Shown one piece after another: positions 24,808 through 38,213 of a DNA stretch of 64,000 nt. The notes below the pieces were generated by a model, which did no database searches, was not told the DNA's origin, and was given only the letters and a program-made list of their open reading frames with translations. This DNA is from Corydoras sp. C115 (Eukaryota; Chordata; Actinopteri; Siluriformes; Callichthyidae): NCBI GenBank assembly GCA_019802505.1, contig JAFMOC010000007.1, positions 2,198,501 through 2,262,500 of the forward strand, in the 5' to 3' direction. Made by a program: the position numbers and the translations under genes. Each line of letters begins with the position of its first letter. Within the stretch, counting starts at the first letter, position 1.

Positions 24808-25050
24808 TTTGTTCATCATTTGAAAAATATAAATCACTATCACATTTGCATCACAAGCACGAATATCTAGCTAGGATGACAAATCAGATATCTAAGTTTA
24901 AAACAAACACTGATAAGATGGCAATATTTATTAATATGCTGAAATAATCAGATGGATTAAAATAAAAATAATAATTTTAAAACTGTGCCTTGCAGCTCAG
25001 AGACCTTATGTATAATAAGAATTTATGTAGCTGTATAATGTGTACAACTG

Positions 25051-26201
25051 GACAACCAGATTCCAAAAAAGGACACTAAACAAATTGTGAATAAAAACTG
25101 CAATGATGCAATGATGTGGAGATGGCAAATGTCAATATTTTATACAGAATAGAACACAAATCAAACAGAACAAAAGTTTAAACTGAGAGAATGTATCAAT
25201 GTAATTGTTCTAGAACCTGAACATAGTTCTTTGCATTATATGGTGCTTTTCCAGACATGCAAGCTGCTCATGCCACAAGCACTCATGCAACCTCATACTA
25301 TCAGTAATTCAGGCTTCTGAATGGAGAGTTGATAACAACTTGGGTTATCCTTGTCCTCTCTGGTCTGGATGACACGGCGTCCCAGTGTTCCATAAAGAAC
25401 TTCAAAAGTGACCTATCTGACCACAGAACAGTCTTCCATTTTACCACACTCCATTTTAAATGATCCCTGACCCAGTGCAAACGTCTGAGCTTGTGAAGCT
25501 TGCTTAGAAATGGTTTCCTCTTTGCACTGTAGAGTTTCAGCTGGCAACGGTGGATTGTGTTCACTGAGAATGCCTTCTGGAAGTATTCCTGAGCCCATTC
25601 TGTTATTTCCTTGACAGTGGCATTTCTGTTTGGAGTGCAGTGATGTTTAAGGGCTTGAAGATCACGAGCATCCAGTAGAGTTTTACGGCCTTGACTCTTA
25701 CGCACAGCGATTGTTCCAGATTATTTGAATCTTTTGATGATGTTATGCACGGTTGATAATGATAACTTAAAAGTCTTTGCTATTTTACGCTGGGTAACAC
25801 CATTCTGGTATTGCTGCACTATCTTTCTGCTCAACAATGGTGGGATTGGTGATCCTCTTACCATTTTGGCTTCTGAGAGACTTCCTTTTTATACCCAATC
25901 ATTTTGTCAATTGACCTAATTAATGTTAATTATATGCATGATGTTCGTTATATGCATAATTTCCTTTTTCCAGACACTTATTGCTACTTGTCCCAACTTT
26001 TTTGGGATTTGTTGACACTGTGAAATTTTGATTCAACATATTTTTCCTTTAAAATGTTACATTTACTCAGATTAAACTTTTTATCTGTCATCTATGTTCT
26101 ATTCTGAATAAAATATTGACATTTGCCATCTCCACATCATTGTATTCAGTTTTTATTCACAATTTGTTTAGTGTTCCAACTTTTTTGGAATCCGGTTTGT
26201 A
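25051..26201 (-). mobile_element. Tc1-like transposon with long terminal inverted repeats
   Basis: The left end (ACCAGATTCCAAAAAAGG...ACTAAACAAATTGTGAATAA) is mirrored at the right (TTATTCACAATTTGTTTAGT...CCAACTTTTTTGGAATCCGG). The similarity extends inward about 100 bp through the GATGTGGAGATGGCAAATGT block. The interior carries the N-terminal part of a minus-strand transposase. The C-terminal half is deleted between about 25,175 and 25,230. The element is non-autonomous, but both ends remain. Confidence 0.88.
25240..25890 (-). pseudogene. Tc1-like transposase, N-terminal part
   Basis: Minus-strand sequence gives GRKTLLDARDLQALKHHC and ATVKEITEWAQEYFQKAFSV, the second helix-turn-helix region of Tc1-type transposases. 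WSVVKWKTVLWSDRSLLKFF follows and includes the first catalytic aspartate (WSD; the usual next residue E is R). A frame change separates this from the first helix-turn-helix further upstream (about 25,730-25,860). The part with the second and third catalytic residues is absent, so it cannot be active. Confidence 0.87.
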
Positions 26202-27149
26202 GTTCTGTTCCTTAAATCTGATTAGTTTAGACGTTTGATCAGCTGTGATATTATTGACAAATAATACATAACTAATCACTTTACATTAGTATCATTACAA
26301 GCAGGTTATTTTAATTTTTTTGGAAAGAAGGCACTCTAAGTCTAACTGCACTCTAAGTTAACTGAATGAAGAGACTGTATAGGGAACATTCTTGCGAGTG
26401 GCAATGAAAACAAATGAAAAACGAAACTGTCCGAAACCTAAAACCGAATAGTATTGATACTTGTTTTCCCACCTAGAAAAAATTGAGAGGATGCTCATTT
26501 TTATCATAGGTACACTTTAACTGTGAGAAACACATTTTATAGAGAATAAGTGTAGTTTTTAATACTAAAAACAGAACAAAGAATTGTGTATACAATAAAG
26601 TGCCCTTGACACTCTAACTGGGAATGTTTTGTTTTAAGTATTCAGTTGCTGATTATCACTTGGCCTGGTTTGTGTTAATTGTTTATGAGTTTGCTATCCT
26701 TCTTTGGTTAATTAACCATCTATCATGTTTGTGTTATCAGCTCATTTATCTTTATTTGTTTCATGTCACAATTACGTTTGCTTATAGCACTGCTTATAGG
26801 GACCCCGGTCTGACATATTTGATATTATTTTATATTCTATTAATATAAGGGACTAATTTAAATGAGCATTTAACAGAATGGCATTCACATTTCTTGCCAT
26901 CTGTTTTTGATTGATTCAAATTATTGATTTGCTACAATGAATCGTAATGTGAATGGCAAAAAACGAAGTGATATGAAAATGATACATGGTTTTCAAAGTG
27001 ATAGTAATGCAATGCATAGTAATGTAATATGTTTGTATGTCTTTACCAGTTTTGTACATCTAGAGGCTCGATTCATTGCCCATTCTTTTTTGCAATATAG
27101 CATAAGCTTGGTCAGGTCAAATGAAGAGTGTCTGTGAACAAATTACTTA
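26202..27149. other. Unassigned AT-rich sequence
   Basis: No recognised repeat or gene. The plus-strand open stretches at 26,624-26,848 and 26,937-27,137 have no motif and no supporting context. Confidence 0.4.
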
Positions 27150-27440
27150 AGACGATTTATATCTAGACTTTGACTGGGTCATTCTAATAAATGGATATAC
27201 TTTGATCTAAACCTTTCCATTGTTGCACTGGTTGAAAGTTTGAGGTTGTTGTTCTGTTAGAAGTTAAACCTCAAACCTGCCCAATTCCTAATTGTTTTTG
27301 CAGGATTGCCCTCCTGTATTTAACTCCCTCTATCTGCACATCAACAAAATTTTAGGGAGAAGAAGCATTGCAAACATAGCGAACTGCTCCAGTACCACCA
27401 GACAGATTGACATTTTATCCCTTGTGATGCAGCCACCTCC
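27150..27440 (-). pseudogene. Worn Tc1-like transposase remnant
   Basis: Antisense phrases such as TTTGACTGGGTCATTCTAAT, CTTTGATCTAAACCTTTCCA and GATTGCCCTCCTGTATTTAA match the order and spacing of another fish Tc1-like transposase gene (the QHDN to PDLNPIE region and upstream). No long frame survives and no terminal repeats were found. This would be the most decayed Tc1 lineage in the window. Confidence 0.55.
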
Positions 27441-27489
27441 AACCGGCATCACAGAGTTGTTGGACAAACACAAATAGTACTCTGCTCTG

Positions 27490-27775
27490 GGGTTCAGCCA
27501 ATAGGTGTCAGGATCGCCTGTTAGTGGGTTGAGTGCTCCAGCATGCTGTCAAAGGTAAGGTACTCAGGGGCAAGCTGTGCTTCACTGGAAAGCAGGGACA
27601 GTGGCAAACCACGCACTGTTTTTTTGGCCAGCCCAAATACCTCTCAAACCGCTCAAACAAAGTGAGATACGCTTCAGTGGTCCCATCTTGGTCTGGCGGC
27701 TGGCGCAGTAATAATAATCGGTGGTAAGGATGCCTTGCATCCCAGGATGGAGGCCCATGGGGGCAAGGCAATAAG
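27490..27775 (-). pseudogene. Gag-like relic (Ty3-type, SCAN-like capsid)
   Basis: Minus-strand translation includes TTEAYLTLFERFERYLGWPK. This has the spacing of the capsid motif in fish Ty3-like Gag proteins (D..AYL..FER....WP...W). It is preceded by a proline/glutamine stretch and followed by a frame that loses similarity. No LTRs or pol sequence are adjacent. A host SCAN-like domain is an alternative, but no splice sites or neighbouring exons support it. Confidence 0.42.
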
Positions 27776-27954
27776 TGAACGCTTTTACCTTAATTATACT
27801 GTAAATTGTCTCCTCACACTCCCCACATTACTAAATACCCAGAGGGACAAATATGGGTATAACCAACATGTCACCAATGACAAAATGACAACAACAACAA
27901 CTTCATGGGTCTGTTATATTAACATTATTAAACCATAACACATCTCATCTCCCA

Positions 27955-28262
27955 ATCTTCTGCTTATTCATGTACTAGGGTCATGGGGGAGATGTTCTGA
28001 TCCCATTTCAGACATTGGGTATATACACCCTGCACAAATTCATCGCTTGGGACACTAACTAACATAGCCACGCACAAACTACTGTATATGTTGGCAATTT
28101 AGATAGGGCAGTTTAGAGCAGCCAATTTACCCTGAATCCATGCTTTTGGACTGTGGAAGGAAACCGGAAAACCCACGCAGACACAGGGAGGACATGGAAA
28201 CTCCACCCAGATTTGGATTCGTGGTTGGATCCCCAGCGTCGAGAGGTGGTTGTACTGCCCAC
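27955..28262 (-). mobile_element. Diverged SINE (GGCGGCACGG family)
   Basis: Antisense tail (ATTCATGTACTAGGGTCATG), middle (CATGCTTTTGGACTGTGGAA) and head (ACATGGAAACTCCACCCAGA) are in order. Many changes are visible and the B box is lost, so this is an old copy. Confidence 0.78.
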
Positions 28263-28522
28263 CATAACACATATAAATATGTATTTCCTTGCAGCCCTTG
28301 GCATTCATCTTCATCTTGTTCATCTTTGTGAAGAACTAATACATGAAGTTAAAACAGTAACATTATTTTACTGTTAAACTACCTATTGCAGAATGACTTA
28401 TTATATAGCACAACTCACACATGAACAAATAACTCTAAAACCATAACACAATTTTAAAAATTGAATAAGTTAAAAAGTTTATTGTGAGATAAATATACAC
28501 ACTATAAATTTAGACCATTAAT

Positions 28523-28526
<4 letters not shown>

Positions 28527-28567
<41 letters not shown>

Positions 28568-28590
28568 ATGTGTGTGCACGTGTGTGTCTA
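28527..28590. repeat. (TG)n microsatellite
   Basis: About 19 TG units followed by imperfect TG/TACATG units. Confidence 0.93.
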
Positions 28591-28599
28591 CATGTGTGC

Positions 28600-29156
28600 C
28601 CAGTCTCTTGGGCCATTTATCTTCCTAGATTTCGGTTTTAATCTTCATCAGGGTGTCAGATGGAGAGGAGCCTGTGACAGCTTCAGTGGTGGTTAAGCAC
28701 TGCTGTATGACTTGAGCTGGTGTAATTAGCATGAATGAAATGATAGATGATTGGTCTGTGACCCAGGGAGCCTACAGTGCTTTAAACATTGCCCGCTCTT
28801 CTTTCTGGATGTCCTGAATCAAGGGGTCCTGACAGGGTTTTAGCACCATTTGTAATGAAGGTCTTATGAAACTGATGGTCCATGGCAGGATCTTTATTTC
28901 AGATTTTTCCACACAACTGACAAACCTATTATTGTTCAACAGTCTCCTCCTGACTGTTTATTTTCAGAATGATATATCCCACTATGGATGCTATGAATAA
29001 ATAGTAAAATTAACAAACTGTCTGGTCCAAGGTTAATGTCATTAATGAGTTTTTAATGTGTTTTATTATATAAAAGGCAATGTAACAAGCATAAAAAATA
29101 CATATAATATATAATAATAATAATAATATTATATATATTGAAATTATATGAAATTA

Positions 29157-29210
<54 letters not shown>

Positions 29211-30949
29211 GATTTTAATAAATACATTATGTATCCTGTTGTGATGTAATTAATTGGCAGTACAATCAATAAACTATGTAATATATTAGTAATGTAATCA
29301 GTGAATGATGTAATCTGTAAACAATATAATAAATGGAAAGGGGAATTAATTATATAACAAATAACAAATGTATCCACTCAGTCGGTCATTGTTTAAAGAT
29401 TTATGTAATTGATGAAGGATGGATATAACAAGCACTTAAATCTAAAAGTGTTACAATAAATAAAGCATTAAAATTAAGTGTAGTTGTGATGCATAAGCAA
29501 TACAATCAATAGGCATAAAGAACAAAATAGTGTCTCATCAGTAAAGTGTTGAAATAATTAATTCACTTTGTGGTACTAAGTAAAAATACTTCTTTATGCT
29601 GTGTTTTTTTTTACTACTATGGAACAAAGTAGTGAATGTATTCTTTGCATGATTCTGTGCAAAATGGCCTTTTAATGCACATGGTTTAGAATAACCCTAC
29701 GTTCATATAGGTGTGTTGGTCAGATGATTTTTGGCATAAGGTGTATTTTAAAAATGAGTGATTGAGTGATTTGATTTTCTTGCAGCTGTTTATAAAGTTT
29801 AAAATCTTATCATTTTAATCAAAAGTTGTGTGTACACAACAGTACAGGCTTTTGTTGAGCATCCCATCCCTTGTTTTTAATATGGAGTTAACAAAGTTTA
29901 AAAGAGCATATGTAGTATCAGGCACTGGAAGGCCCGAAGTCATATCAAAGAGTTGTTGGGACTCTGTGCTGGTTCCAATTCATGATTTCAAACTTAGCTT
30001 TTTTGTGTGGTTGGGGGCAGGAAAAATCTGGAAATGTGACCCTCTCTAAATTATTTTGACACAGTACCATTCTATGTTGCGCACTGCCAGGTTTGGTCTT
30101 TATACAGCAGAGGTGTCCTGAGAGTGTAAAGTAAATAGCATTAGAGCTTTCAAAACCAGGGGCACAAGGGACAACAGGGATGCTCTATCCATCCAGATCT
30201 GACTGGATTATAGTCCTGTAAATGATGGAATAAATAAAATGTGAGCTGCTTTGTCATTTATTGAGCATTTAAGTGCTGCTCAGGTCTCTTGCTGCAAATG
30301 AACCTTTAACTCTTTTATCCAAATGGAGTTGTCTGTATCTGATCACACTTTCTTTCAGTTCCTGCACCCCTCGACATAGCGGGTGGTAATTCCCGTCTCC
30401 CGACATGCACTCTTCCTTCCATAACACAATCAGCCACAGTACAGGATATCATTACCTCCTCCCCGACTTCTGTGCTGAGTCCAAATGTACTTTTTAAAAA
30501 CTCGTAAGTGGTGATGTATCTCTAACAAGCTTATAGATCCATTAAATCTATCCAGGAGTATCTCAGAGGCATCAACACCACTTGCCTCTCCTTCTCATGC
30601 ATAATAGGGATGTTTTAGGTGCAAACATATCCAGCTTCTTTTGTAGCTTGAAGGTTTTCTAATATCAGCCCATGCATAGACATGCCCTTTTGACCTTCTG
30701 AAATCTATCCACAGGCCACAATTAAGTATTTTGTACCAATGTAGTTTATATCAAAACATCACTTGCACTTACCATCATAACCATGGTGATTTTATTAAAA
30801 TGTACTATGCACATTAAATATCCTCTACACGTATAAAACTTGTACTGTAATTGTGCAGAATCTAAGTTTTTTAGAGCAAGTTGCTAACAAAGAAAGCAGT
30901 AGAGACGAAAAAAAAAATCAATAAGCCATTTTAGTGTCTATCTATCAGC
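28600..30949. other. Mostly unassigned sequence with a TA/CA microsatellite
   Basis: A compound (TA)n(CA)n(TA)n tract lies at 29,155-29,211. The rest is AT-rich to mixed. The open stretch at 29,828-30,049 has no domain I recognise. Confidence 0.4.
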
Positions 30950-31262
30950 CTGGATTCTAGCTTGTCTGTTTTAGGGTGCAGGACGTGGCACTTTAATGGG
31001 ATCGCACAAGCTGTTTGAAATGTATGCCAATGATTCCTGTCATTTCGTGGCAGCCACGCCATGCTTCGCTGAGCGCTCGTTCCTCTCCTGTCAGCTATGC
31101 ACGAGACAAGCGCTTAGTTGCAAACTTTAAGCATTTATTTGGCGCAAACCTGAAATGACGGGACCAATATTCAGGGCTTTCCTTCCCTTCTCCTCAAGTC
31201 CCCATTACAAAGCCAGGACTATTTATATGAGGTTGCCCTTCTTTATGCCGCCAACTGCCTTC
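30950..31262. other. Higher-complexity block, possible conserved non-coding element
   Basis: Balanced base composition with no repeats, in an AT-rich setting. It contains CAGGACGTGGCACTTTAATG and GCCACGCCATGCTTCGCTGA. No long open frame with splice sites is visible. The idea of a regulatory element rests only on composition and the absence of repeats. Confidence 0.25.
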
Positions 31263-31875
31263 ATGTCTCTTGGAACATTTATTATTATTTTTATTGGTCT
31301 GTAAAATAAAACAGTGCAGTCAACATTCTTTGTATCCCAAAAATGTTCACCCAGGTTTGGTAAATTTTTTCATGACTGTGGAGATCTTACATCAAACTGC
31401 AGTTTGATGCAGTACAATATAAGGGAAAATATAGGGAATTAATACTTTTTTGCAAAAAAATAAAAAATAAAAAGTAGCTACTTAAATTATAATGTACATT
31501 AAATATAATTAAAACTATGTAAACATTTAATTGGGGAATAGATAATACATTTGCTGATGTATTAACAACAAAAATAATTGTTTGAAAAATGTTTAAAAAA
31601 GTAAACTAGTAAAAAAAAAAAAAAAAATTTGATTTAACAAAACTTAATTAATAAGTTACATAATAACTGTCAGACCTAAAAGTTAAATGTCAAAATGTTT
31701 TATATTAAGTAAAAGATTATAAAAATAAAATACATATGTAAAATCGTATCTAATCAGAATCAAAACATTGTAATGAATTTCATATGAAATATGTATTTTA
31801 TCTATGATAAATGTATAGCTATATATACTGCTAACCTTTCCTATTACACATTTAAGGACGCAGATTCATTGCTGG

Positions 31876-31877
<2 letters not shown>

Positions 31878-31925
<48 letters not shown>

Positions 31926-31956
31926 CTTCTCTCTCTCTCACACACACACACACACA
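31878..31956. repeat. (CA)n with (CT)n interruption
   Basis: CA units, then CTCCTTCTCTCTCTCTCA, then CA units. It directly follows GCTGGGCACACA, a small scrap of antisense SINE sequence. Confidence 0.93.
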
Positions 31957-33436
31957 TTAATCATTAATTATTTAAGAATTTATTAAGATTACATTTCTCT
32001 TAGAGGAAAAAAGTGTGAACCTTTATACGCAGATAATTTAAACTTGAAAGAAGTATATACAGCACATAGCATCTGTGCAATACAGGGGCGGTGGTAATAG
32101 CATGGCTTATGTGTATTTTGCTGCATAATATCCAAAGCGACTTGCCAACATTTATTAAACCATGAATTTTGCTCTCTACCAGAAAATTTTGAAGGAGAAT
32201 TTCCGGTTAATAGTTTAATGACCTTTGTGTACTTTTGATTGGATTGGATTTTGCAAAAGGGCCATGATAAGAAGCACACCAGCAAGTGTACCTCTGAATA
32301 GCATAAATAAACAAAATTAAACTTTTGTAGTGGACTAGTCAAAGTCCAGAATCTTAAATTTAGATGCTGTGGCATAACCCTAAACTAGCCGTTTATGCTG
32401 AAAAACACTTCAATGTGGCTGAATTAAAACAATTATTTTAAAAAGAGTGGGTTAAATTTCCTCCACAGTGATATGAAAGACTGCCAGTTATTGCAAATGC
32501 TTTATTGTAGTTGTTGTCACCAAAGGTGGCAAACCAGTTTCAAGGAAAACTTGGGGGCCATTTCTTTTTTTTCTAACAGGACATTTTTGTTTGATATTAA
32601 ATGTAGTATGATAATATGAAAAAGGTATATAACCAACTGTGCAACAGTAAATGAGTTACTGTCTTTGATGCTACATCTACCAGAAGGAGCAAGAAGAAAC
32701 GCCCTCCGGAGAGCAGGTTGGGACACCCTCTACCTCACCCAGAGGTTGCTTGTCTGTCGCTGAGCAAATAACATGCTGAGAATTACAGATGTAACTTAGA
32801 AAATAATAAAAGTAATAAGACTTACCTGTAGCATTTCATTCAAAAAAGGTGTGAATGTTTGGGAGAAAGAAACCTAAGAAACAAGGTAAAATATGAAACA
32901 TCACTGAAAAATCTAAATAAAATTTTGTGTAACCAAATTATTTTACAAAAATGCATTTTGTTTTAAGCTTTAATGAGGAAGATGGAACCCCACTACTGTA
33001 TATTATCACCAAAATGCAAGAAACAATCCTAATGACATGCTGCAGGCCAAACAGGACAAAGAGGTATTGTTGAATTCAGTGCTGAGTCCTCTGACTTAGG
33101 GCCTCTTGATGTCTACCTTTGGGGAACCTTGAAGGATGCTATTTAGAAAGCTATACTGTGTTATGGAAAGTAATGAAATGTGGTGTAGAGAAATTCCTGT
33201 GGGCATCAATGTTAGAGCAGTAGTTCACCAATATCTAAAGTGTGTGTAGGTTAATGGTGACAAATTTCTCCACCAAATGTGATTGCAATAGTTAACATGA
33301 CATATTAACCATATGATTACGATACAATTCCAGTAATAAATTTTTTAAATTTCACGTTTAATTTCTTTTAATTTAAGTTCTTTCAGCATTGATATTAAAT
33401 GCAGCAATGTGAGCTTTAACATACAGCCAACAATTA

Positions 33437-33440
<4 letters not shown>
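31957..33440. other. Unassigned sequence
   Basis: AT-rich to mixed. A 128-codon minus-strand open stretch (31,989-32,375) has no recognisable domain, signal or neighbour, and I do not call it a gene. Confidence 0.4.

Positions 33441-33509
<69 letters not shown>
33441..33509. repeat. (TA)n microsatellite
   Basis: About 34 uninterrupted TA units. Confidence 0.96.
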
Positions 33510-33513
<4 letters not shown>

Positions 33514-33779
33514 GAATTATTCCTATTTTTTTTTTATTTTATTTAAAGGTATCAAAGGTAGCAAAAAAGTGACAACCTAAACAGTGAATATTTCTCAATG
33601 TGCAGTGTGTGGTTTTTGAAGTAAGTAATACAATGAAGTAAAAATAAAAGTTATATTAAGTAAATCAAGTTACAATCTTAAAAGTTTAGGGAGCAAAACT
33701 ATATTTTGTTCATTTGTATTTTTTATTTCATATGGACTGCATGATAACATGATGCAGAAATATTTTTTTACACATTTGC

Positions 33780-34120
33780 AGTTGTGATCATATGTTGGAT
33801 TGTCGCGCTATCTCCGCTTGTTATCAGGCAGATCCTGTTATCTGCCGCAGCCGCCAGAACACTGGAGCTTGACCGTTGCTCCTTGTATTTTCTGCCTCGT
33901 AGCACACCAAAGTAAAATCACTTGTCAAGCTGAGGTGTCGAAGTCTTGACAAGACGTCTCAGTGACATTTCAGCTCCAAAGAGCAAGTGTCTCGCAACCG
34001 AGTGGTCAAATATCAAATAATAGGTCAAGCAGGGAGGAGTGGAGCAGTAACCCTTGGAACAGCCAAGCAACTTGACAGTTGAATGTGGATCGGGACACAA
34101 TTGCTGTTGTGAAGAACTAA
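33780..34120. other. Higher-complexity block, possible conserved non-coding element
   Basis: This block is GC-richer than its flanks (TCGCGCTATCTCCGCTTGTT, CTGCCGCAGCCGCCAGAACA) and free of recognised repeats. The antisense open stretch at 33,918-34,124 is short and unsupported. Confidence 0.25.
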
Positions 34121-34800
34121 ACACTGCCCTGGCTTAGGCTGCATCCAAACCCATGTGGGACATAATCAATTTTCCCATACTTTTATTTCAACTACAACTT
34201 TAAAATAATGTTTTTAAGTACCAGCCCTGACTTTGTTTCTCTATTAATATAAATTAGCACAGACGAGGTATTATTTGGATGATGAACAATTCTCAGTACT
34301 GCTGTGACAATAGCGGCAATGGCATGATGATGATATGTTAGTGTGTTGAACTGGGATGACTGGATCAGACATAGCAGTGCTATTGGGGGTTTTAAACATT
34401 GTCTCAACTATTATGCAACATACTGTACCATTCAAGATGTTATAGTTCTCATGCCTCAACTCTGCTCACAGAATGCTGCTTACAGCTGAAAAGATTTTTT
34501 GTTAAAATGCAGCAGCACTGCTTTATCTGATACACTTGTACCAGCCCTACGCACACTAATACCAAAATTTCATTGCAGTTCTGAAAATCAAACAATACAA
34601 GCTTGATAATTCTGGCTACTGGATAATAGAGAAGTTTGTACATTGATTAGAAGAACTACAACTACAACTACAATATACTATGCACAAACATACTCCCAGA
34701 GACTATTTTTGCATAGTTTACCCCAGCTATGTAACTGAATTCAGTTCTCTAACCTTAAAAAAGATCTAATATTGAAACTAATCTATATATACACACATAC

Positions 34801-34805
<5 letters not shown>

Positions 34806-34859
<54 letters not shown>
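34806..34859. repeat. (TA)n microsatellite
   Basis: About 25 TA units with CA/TA-mixed edges. Confidence 0.94.
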
Positions 34860-34862
<3 letters not shown>

Positions 34863-35194
34863 TACTCTTTATATATGAGATATACACAATTTTCAGAAAA
34901 TGTATTTAAAAATGTTTATTTAAAATGCAGTCAAAATAAACTAATTTTGAATATGAACTGGATGCTGTTTCGTAAATATAAACAGATTTAGAAATTGAAA
35001 AATTATAAATTATAAATTGAAAATTGACATTTTTTTGTACAATGTGATTTTGCACAGCTGAACTGGACTGACTGTTTAAATTTATTGTTTTTTATCATAC
35101 TCTTTATATTTTACTCTATTCTTTTGTTTTATCTTTATTTGAATCTGACAATTTTTATGTTTAGTTCTTATATTTCTATTTTTAAGTAGTTTAT

Positions 35195-35300
35195 TTTTAT
35201 TTGTTTAATTTGTGTAATATCATGCAACTGCTGTTTGACCTAAATTTCCCTTTGGGATCAATAAAGAATCAATCTATCTATCTGTCTGTCTCTCTGTCTA
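35195..35300 (+). mobile_element. LINE-type 3' tail with (TCTA)n/(TCTG)n
   Basis: TAAATTTCCCTTTGGGATCA followed by ATAAAGAATCAATCTATCTA and tetranucleotide repeats is a common end of fish non-LTR retrotransposons. Upstream coding sequence is absent, so the clade is not assigned. Confidence 0.55.
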
Positions 35301-37255
35301 ACATTGCTTGTGGTTTCATACAGAGACCTGTAGGTTTCACTGAAGGTTTCTGAATGTATTTTAATAGATGCATTATCGGTACACAAATATAATGGGAATG
35401 AGAGAGAAGTGTCAAATATCTTGACAACCATAGTGTCAGTGAAGCAGAAACTAAATAAATATTTAACAGCAGGCCATGTTACCTGCAGTGTGTCATGTCA
35501 CGGCCCTGATTAGCTAGAGGGTGACCTCACTCCCTCCTTATTCGTTTCTCATCTGCAACTTATATGTGCTTAAATTAATGTTGCTATTAAGCAAAAATAA
35601 AAAGATGAATATATTAAAATACATGATGTTCTATGATATATTGTACTAAATAACATTAATATAAATGTATTCAAATATTTGCAAAAAATGTATAATAGTG
35701 TTGAATATTGACATTTTTGTGTGATGTATAGGAGTTGCAGTCTTGCATAAAGGCTTGATCTCATCCCCAATGTGTTACTTCGGAGTGAATAATCATTTTT
35801 ATAGATGCTTTGACAGATATGAACACCAAATTAAATAGACACACATTGAAACATTAAATTTTTTCCAGTTTGTGTTTTATCTTAAGTTTGAATTTGAATT
35901 CATGATTTATGATTAAACACAATACAATATAGGAGGCTGAAGATGGTTTTACTAAGAGATTAACAATTCAGATTTAACAGGGCATGTTAATGCCACAAAG
36001 TTAGCAATACACCAACTTTGTGTGTGTTTGTGTGTATAGGACATTTCTTCACTCTGATGAGGGATCTCTTAAGACTGCCACTTGTCGCTACTGCTTCTGC
36101 TCAGCCTTTTGTTTTATTTCACTTATATTGGCATATTGATTTGCACTGCGGTTTGCCATTAGTTCATTTACACCCTATCTGTGCAGTTAAATTGCACCGG
36201 GCAACAAAATTTAAAGCAAATTTTGTGAATAACATGACACTTCACGTATCAGACTGGTCCAAAAATGTACATTAAAAAGTAATAAATAGCAATATAATCT
36301 ACAGATAATAATAATAATAATATGTAACTTTTATTTATCATTTTTATGTTTGTACTCATAGGTGGGATGGCAGAGAAACACTCATATAAACAATGGACAT
36401 ATTACCAGTTAATTGGAAGGGCATCCACACAGACAACCTGTATTTACACCTACTGTATGCACAGTTTAGTATAAAAAAAACCTTATTAACATGCTTATAA
36501 AATGTAGGGAATTTGAGAATCAATTAATTTTATTCAGCTCTACTTTCCCAAAAACACTTGTAATACCACATTTTTCATGAAATAACTCATTTATAACTCA
36601 CACATTTAGGAACACTAATACTGTGAAAAATATTACTGATCAAAGACTGAGTTCAGGTTTAAAATCAAATAAGATTTATTTGCCACAAGCATGAACTTGA
36701 ACTTACTTTTTAATTTATATGGGCACAAACACAGACATAAACATGGCACAGCATTCTCTTCCACTTAGCACCTCCAAATTCTGCTGTTCACTGAACACAG
36801 AAAGAACACAATAAGCTGCAGGTGCATCCACTTACCTGACTTAATTTCTTGATTTCCAGAAAAAGTTCAAATTTAAATGCAATTAAACAATTGCTTTGAT
36901 GGCAGGATATGTTTATTTCTACTAATAGATTAGCTTTTAATTTAAAGACTCAGTGGTTTTTCTATCATGAAGCAAGTGGAGGGAAGGGGAAGCTTACTGA
37001 TACAGAGACGATGAACACATGGCAAAACTTAAAGGCAGCAGCCCAAACTTTGCATGAAAAAGATGTGTACTGATGTGATGTTCCCCCAAAGGGAACATTT
37101 AAAAAAATAAAAATCAGAGGTGCACATGACAAATGAATCAAGGTGATAGATGTTAATGTAATGATTTAATTAACTGGTGCAGGAGGAAAACAAGCAAAAA
37201 GACACTGGGAGAAAAACATTCAGGCATAGAAACATGATGCGAAGCATGTTTCTGA
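35301..37255. other. Unassigned AT-rich sequence
   Basis: No gene, LTR or transposon end recognised. The open stretches at 35,570-35,770 and 36,018-36,275 carry no motif. Confidence 0.4.
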
Positions 37256-37545
37256 TATTAATGAATGGTTAGCATGTGTGCCTCTCAGCACTGGGGATCC
37301 AGGTTTGAATCCCTGGAACTTCAACGTTCTCTCCGTGTCTGCATATGTTTTATCCAGTTTTTTTTTTCTACAGTCCAAAAAGATGGATTTAAGGTATTTT
37401 CTGCTCTTAATTGTCCCCATACAAATTGCCTCATTGTGAGTGAGTGTGTGTGTGTGTGTGTGTGTGTGTTTCGATTGGCACCCTGTACTGGGTGTATCTG
37501 CCCAGCATCCAAACGTTCTCATCTAGAGAACCCTGGTATCACCCT
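37256..37545 (+). mobile_element. Diverged SINE (GGCGGCACGG family)
   Basis: GTTAGCATGTGTGCCTCTCA, AGGTTTGAATCCC (B-box relic) and GGTGTATCTGCCCAGCATCC are in family order. A (TG)n tract lies at 37,444-37,470. Many substitutions indicate an old copy. A further antisense scrap (CTATACTAGGGTCATGGGGC) lies at about 37,692-37,740. Confidence 0.78.
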
Positions 37546-38213
37546 AGTAGATAATTATGTGAACAATAATGAGATGATATGTAATTTGTAAACTGACCAC
37601 CAACAGTGAACACTGTAACAATAACACATTTGGAAATCACCTACTGTATATTGTCTACTTTTCCCCTATCGGTTCTCACATCTTATCTCATTGTCTTCCT
37701 ATACTCTCCTATACTAGGGTCATGGGGCGGTTTCAGCAGGGTAGAAATGCGCCATTTTTTTCTTTCTCCCTTTTAATATTGTTTCAATACAAGCAGAATA
37801 AATATCCATCTGACTACCAGTGCACCACTTGTAATTGTAACAATGTTCTGGGGACAGTGTGGCATTTTCTAAAAGAAGTGCAAGGGCATGAGTGGATTTT
37901 CCATGACTGTGTATGTTTGACCCAAGGGTTTTATTGTGCCAATTTGAGAGAGAAGCAGGGCAAGTTGAGTGCGCAAATAGCAGAGCTGTGCAGGTGATTG
38001 CAGCATAAATAACAGATATCTGTTAGAGAGTAAATTATTTAAACTGAGCATAGAATATATTTTTGCTTGTCCAACAGGGCACTCAGAAATAAGGCACAAA
38101 CATAACCCCATAGTTCTGAAGAAATAATAAATTCATTTGTCAACTAATTAGGGTAATGCCAAGTCAGCTATTAATTTACAAAACTGTGGTTGCTTTGCTA
38201 GTTGTGTACTAGT

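Noticed and set aside
27490..27775. Host SCAN-domain exon
   Set aside because: A short gag-like fragment without splice sites or neighbouring zinc-finger exons fits a retroelement relic better.
31989..32375. 128-codon minus-strand open frame
   Set aside because: No domain, signal, splice context or codon bias. Frames of this length occur by chance in this much sequence.
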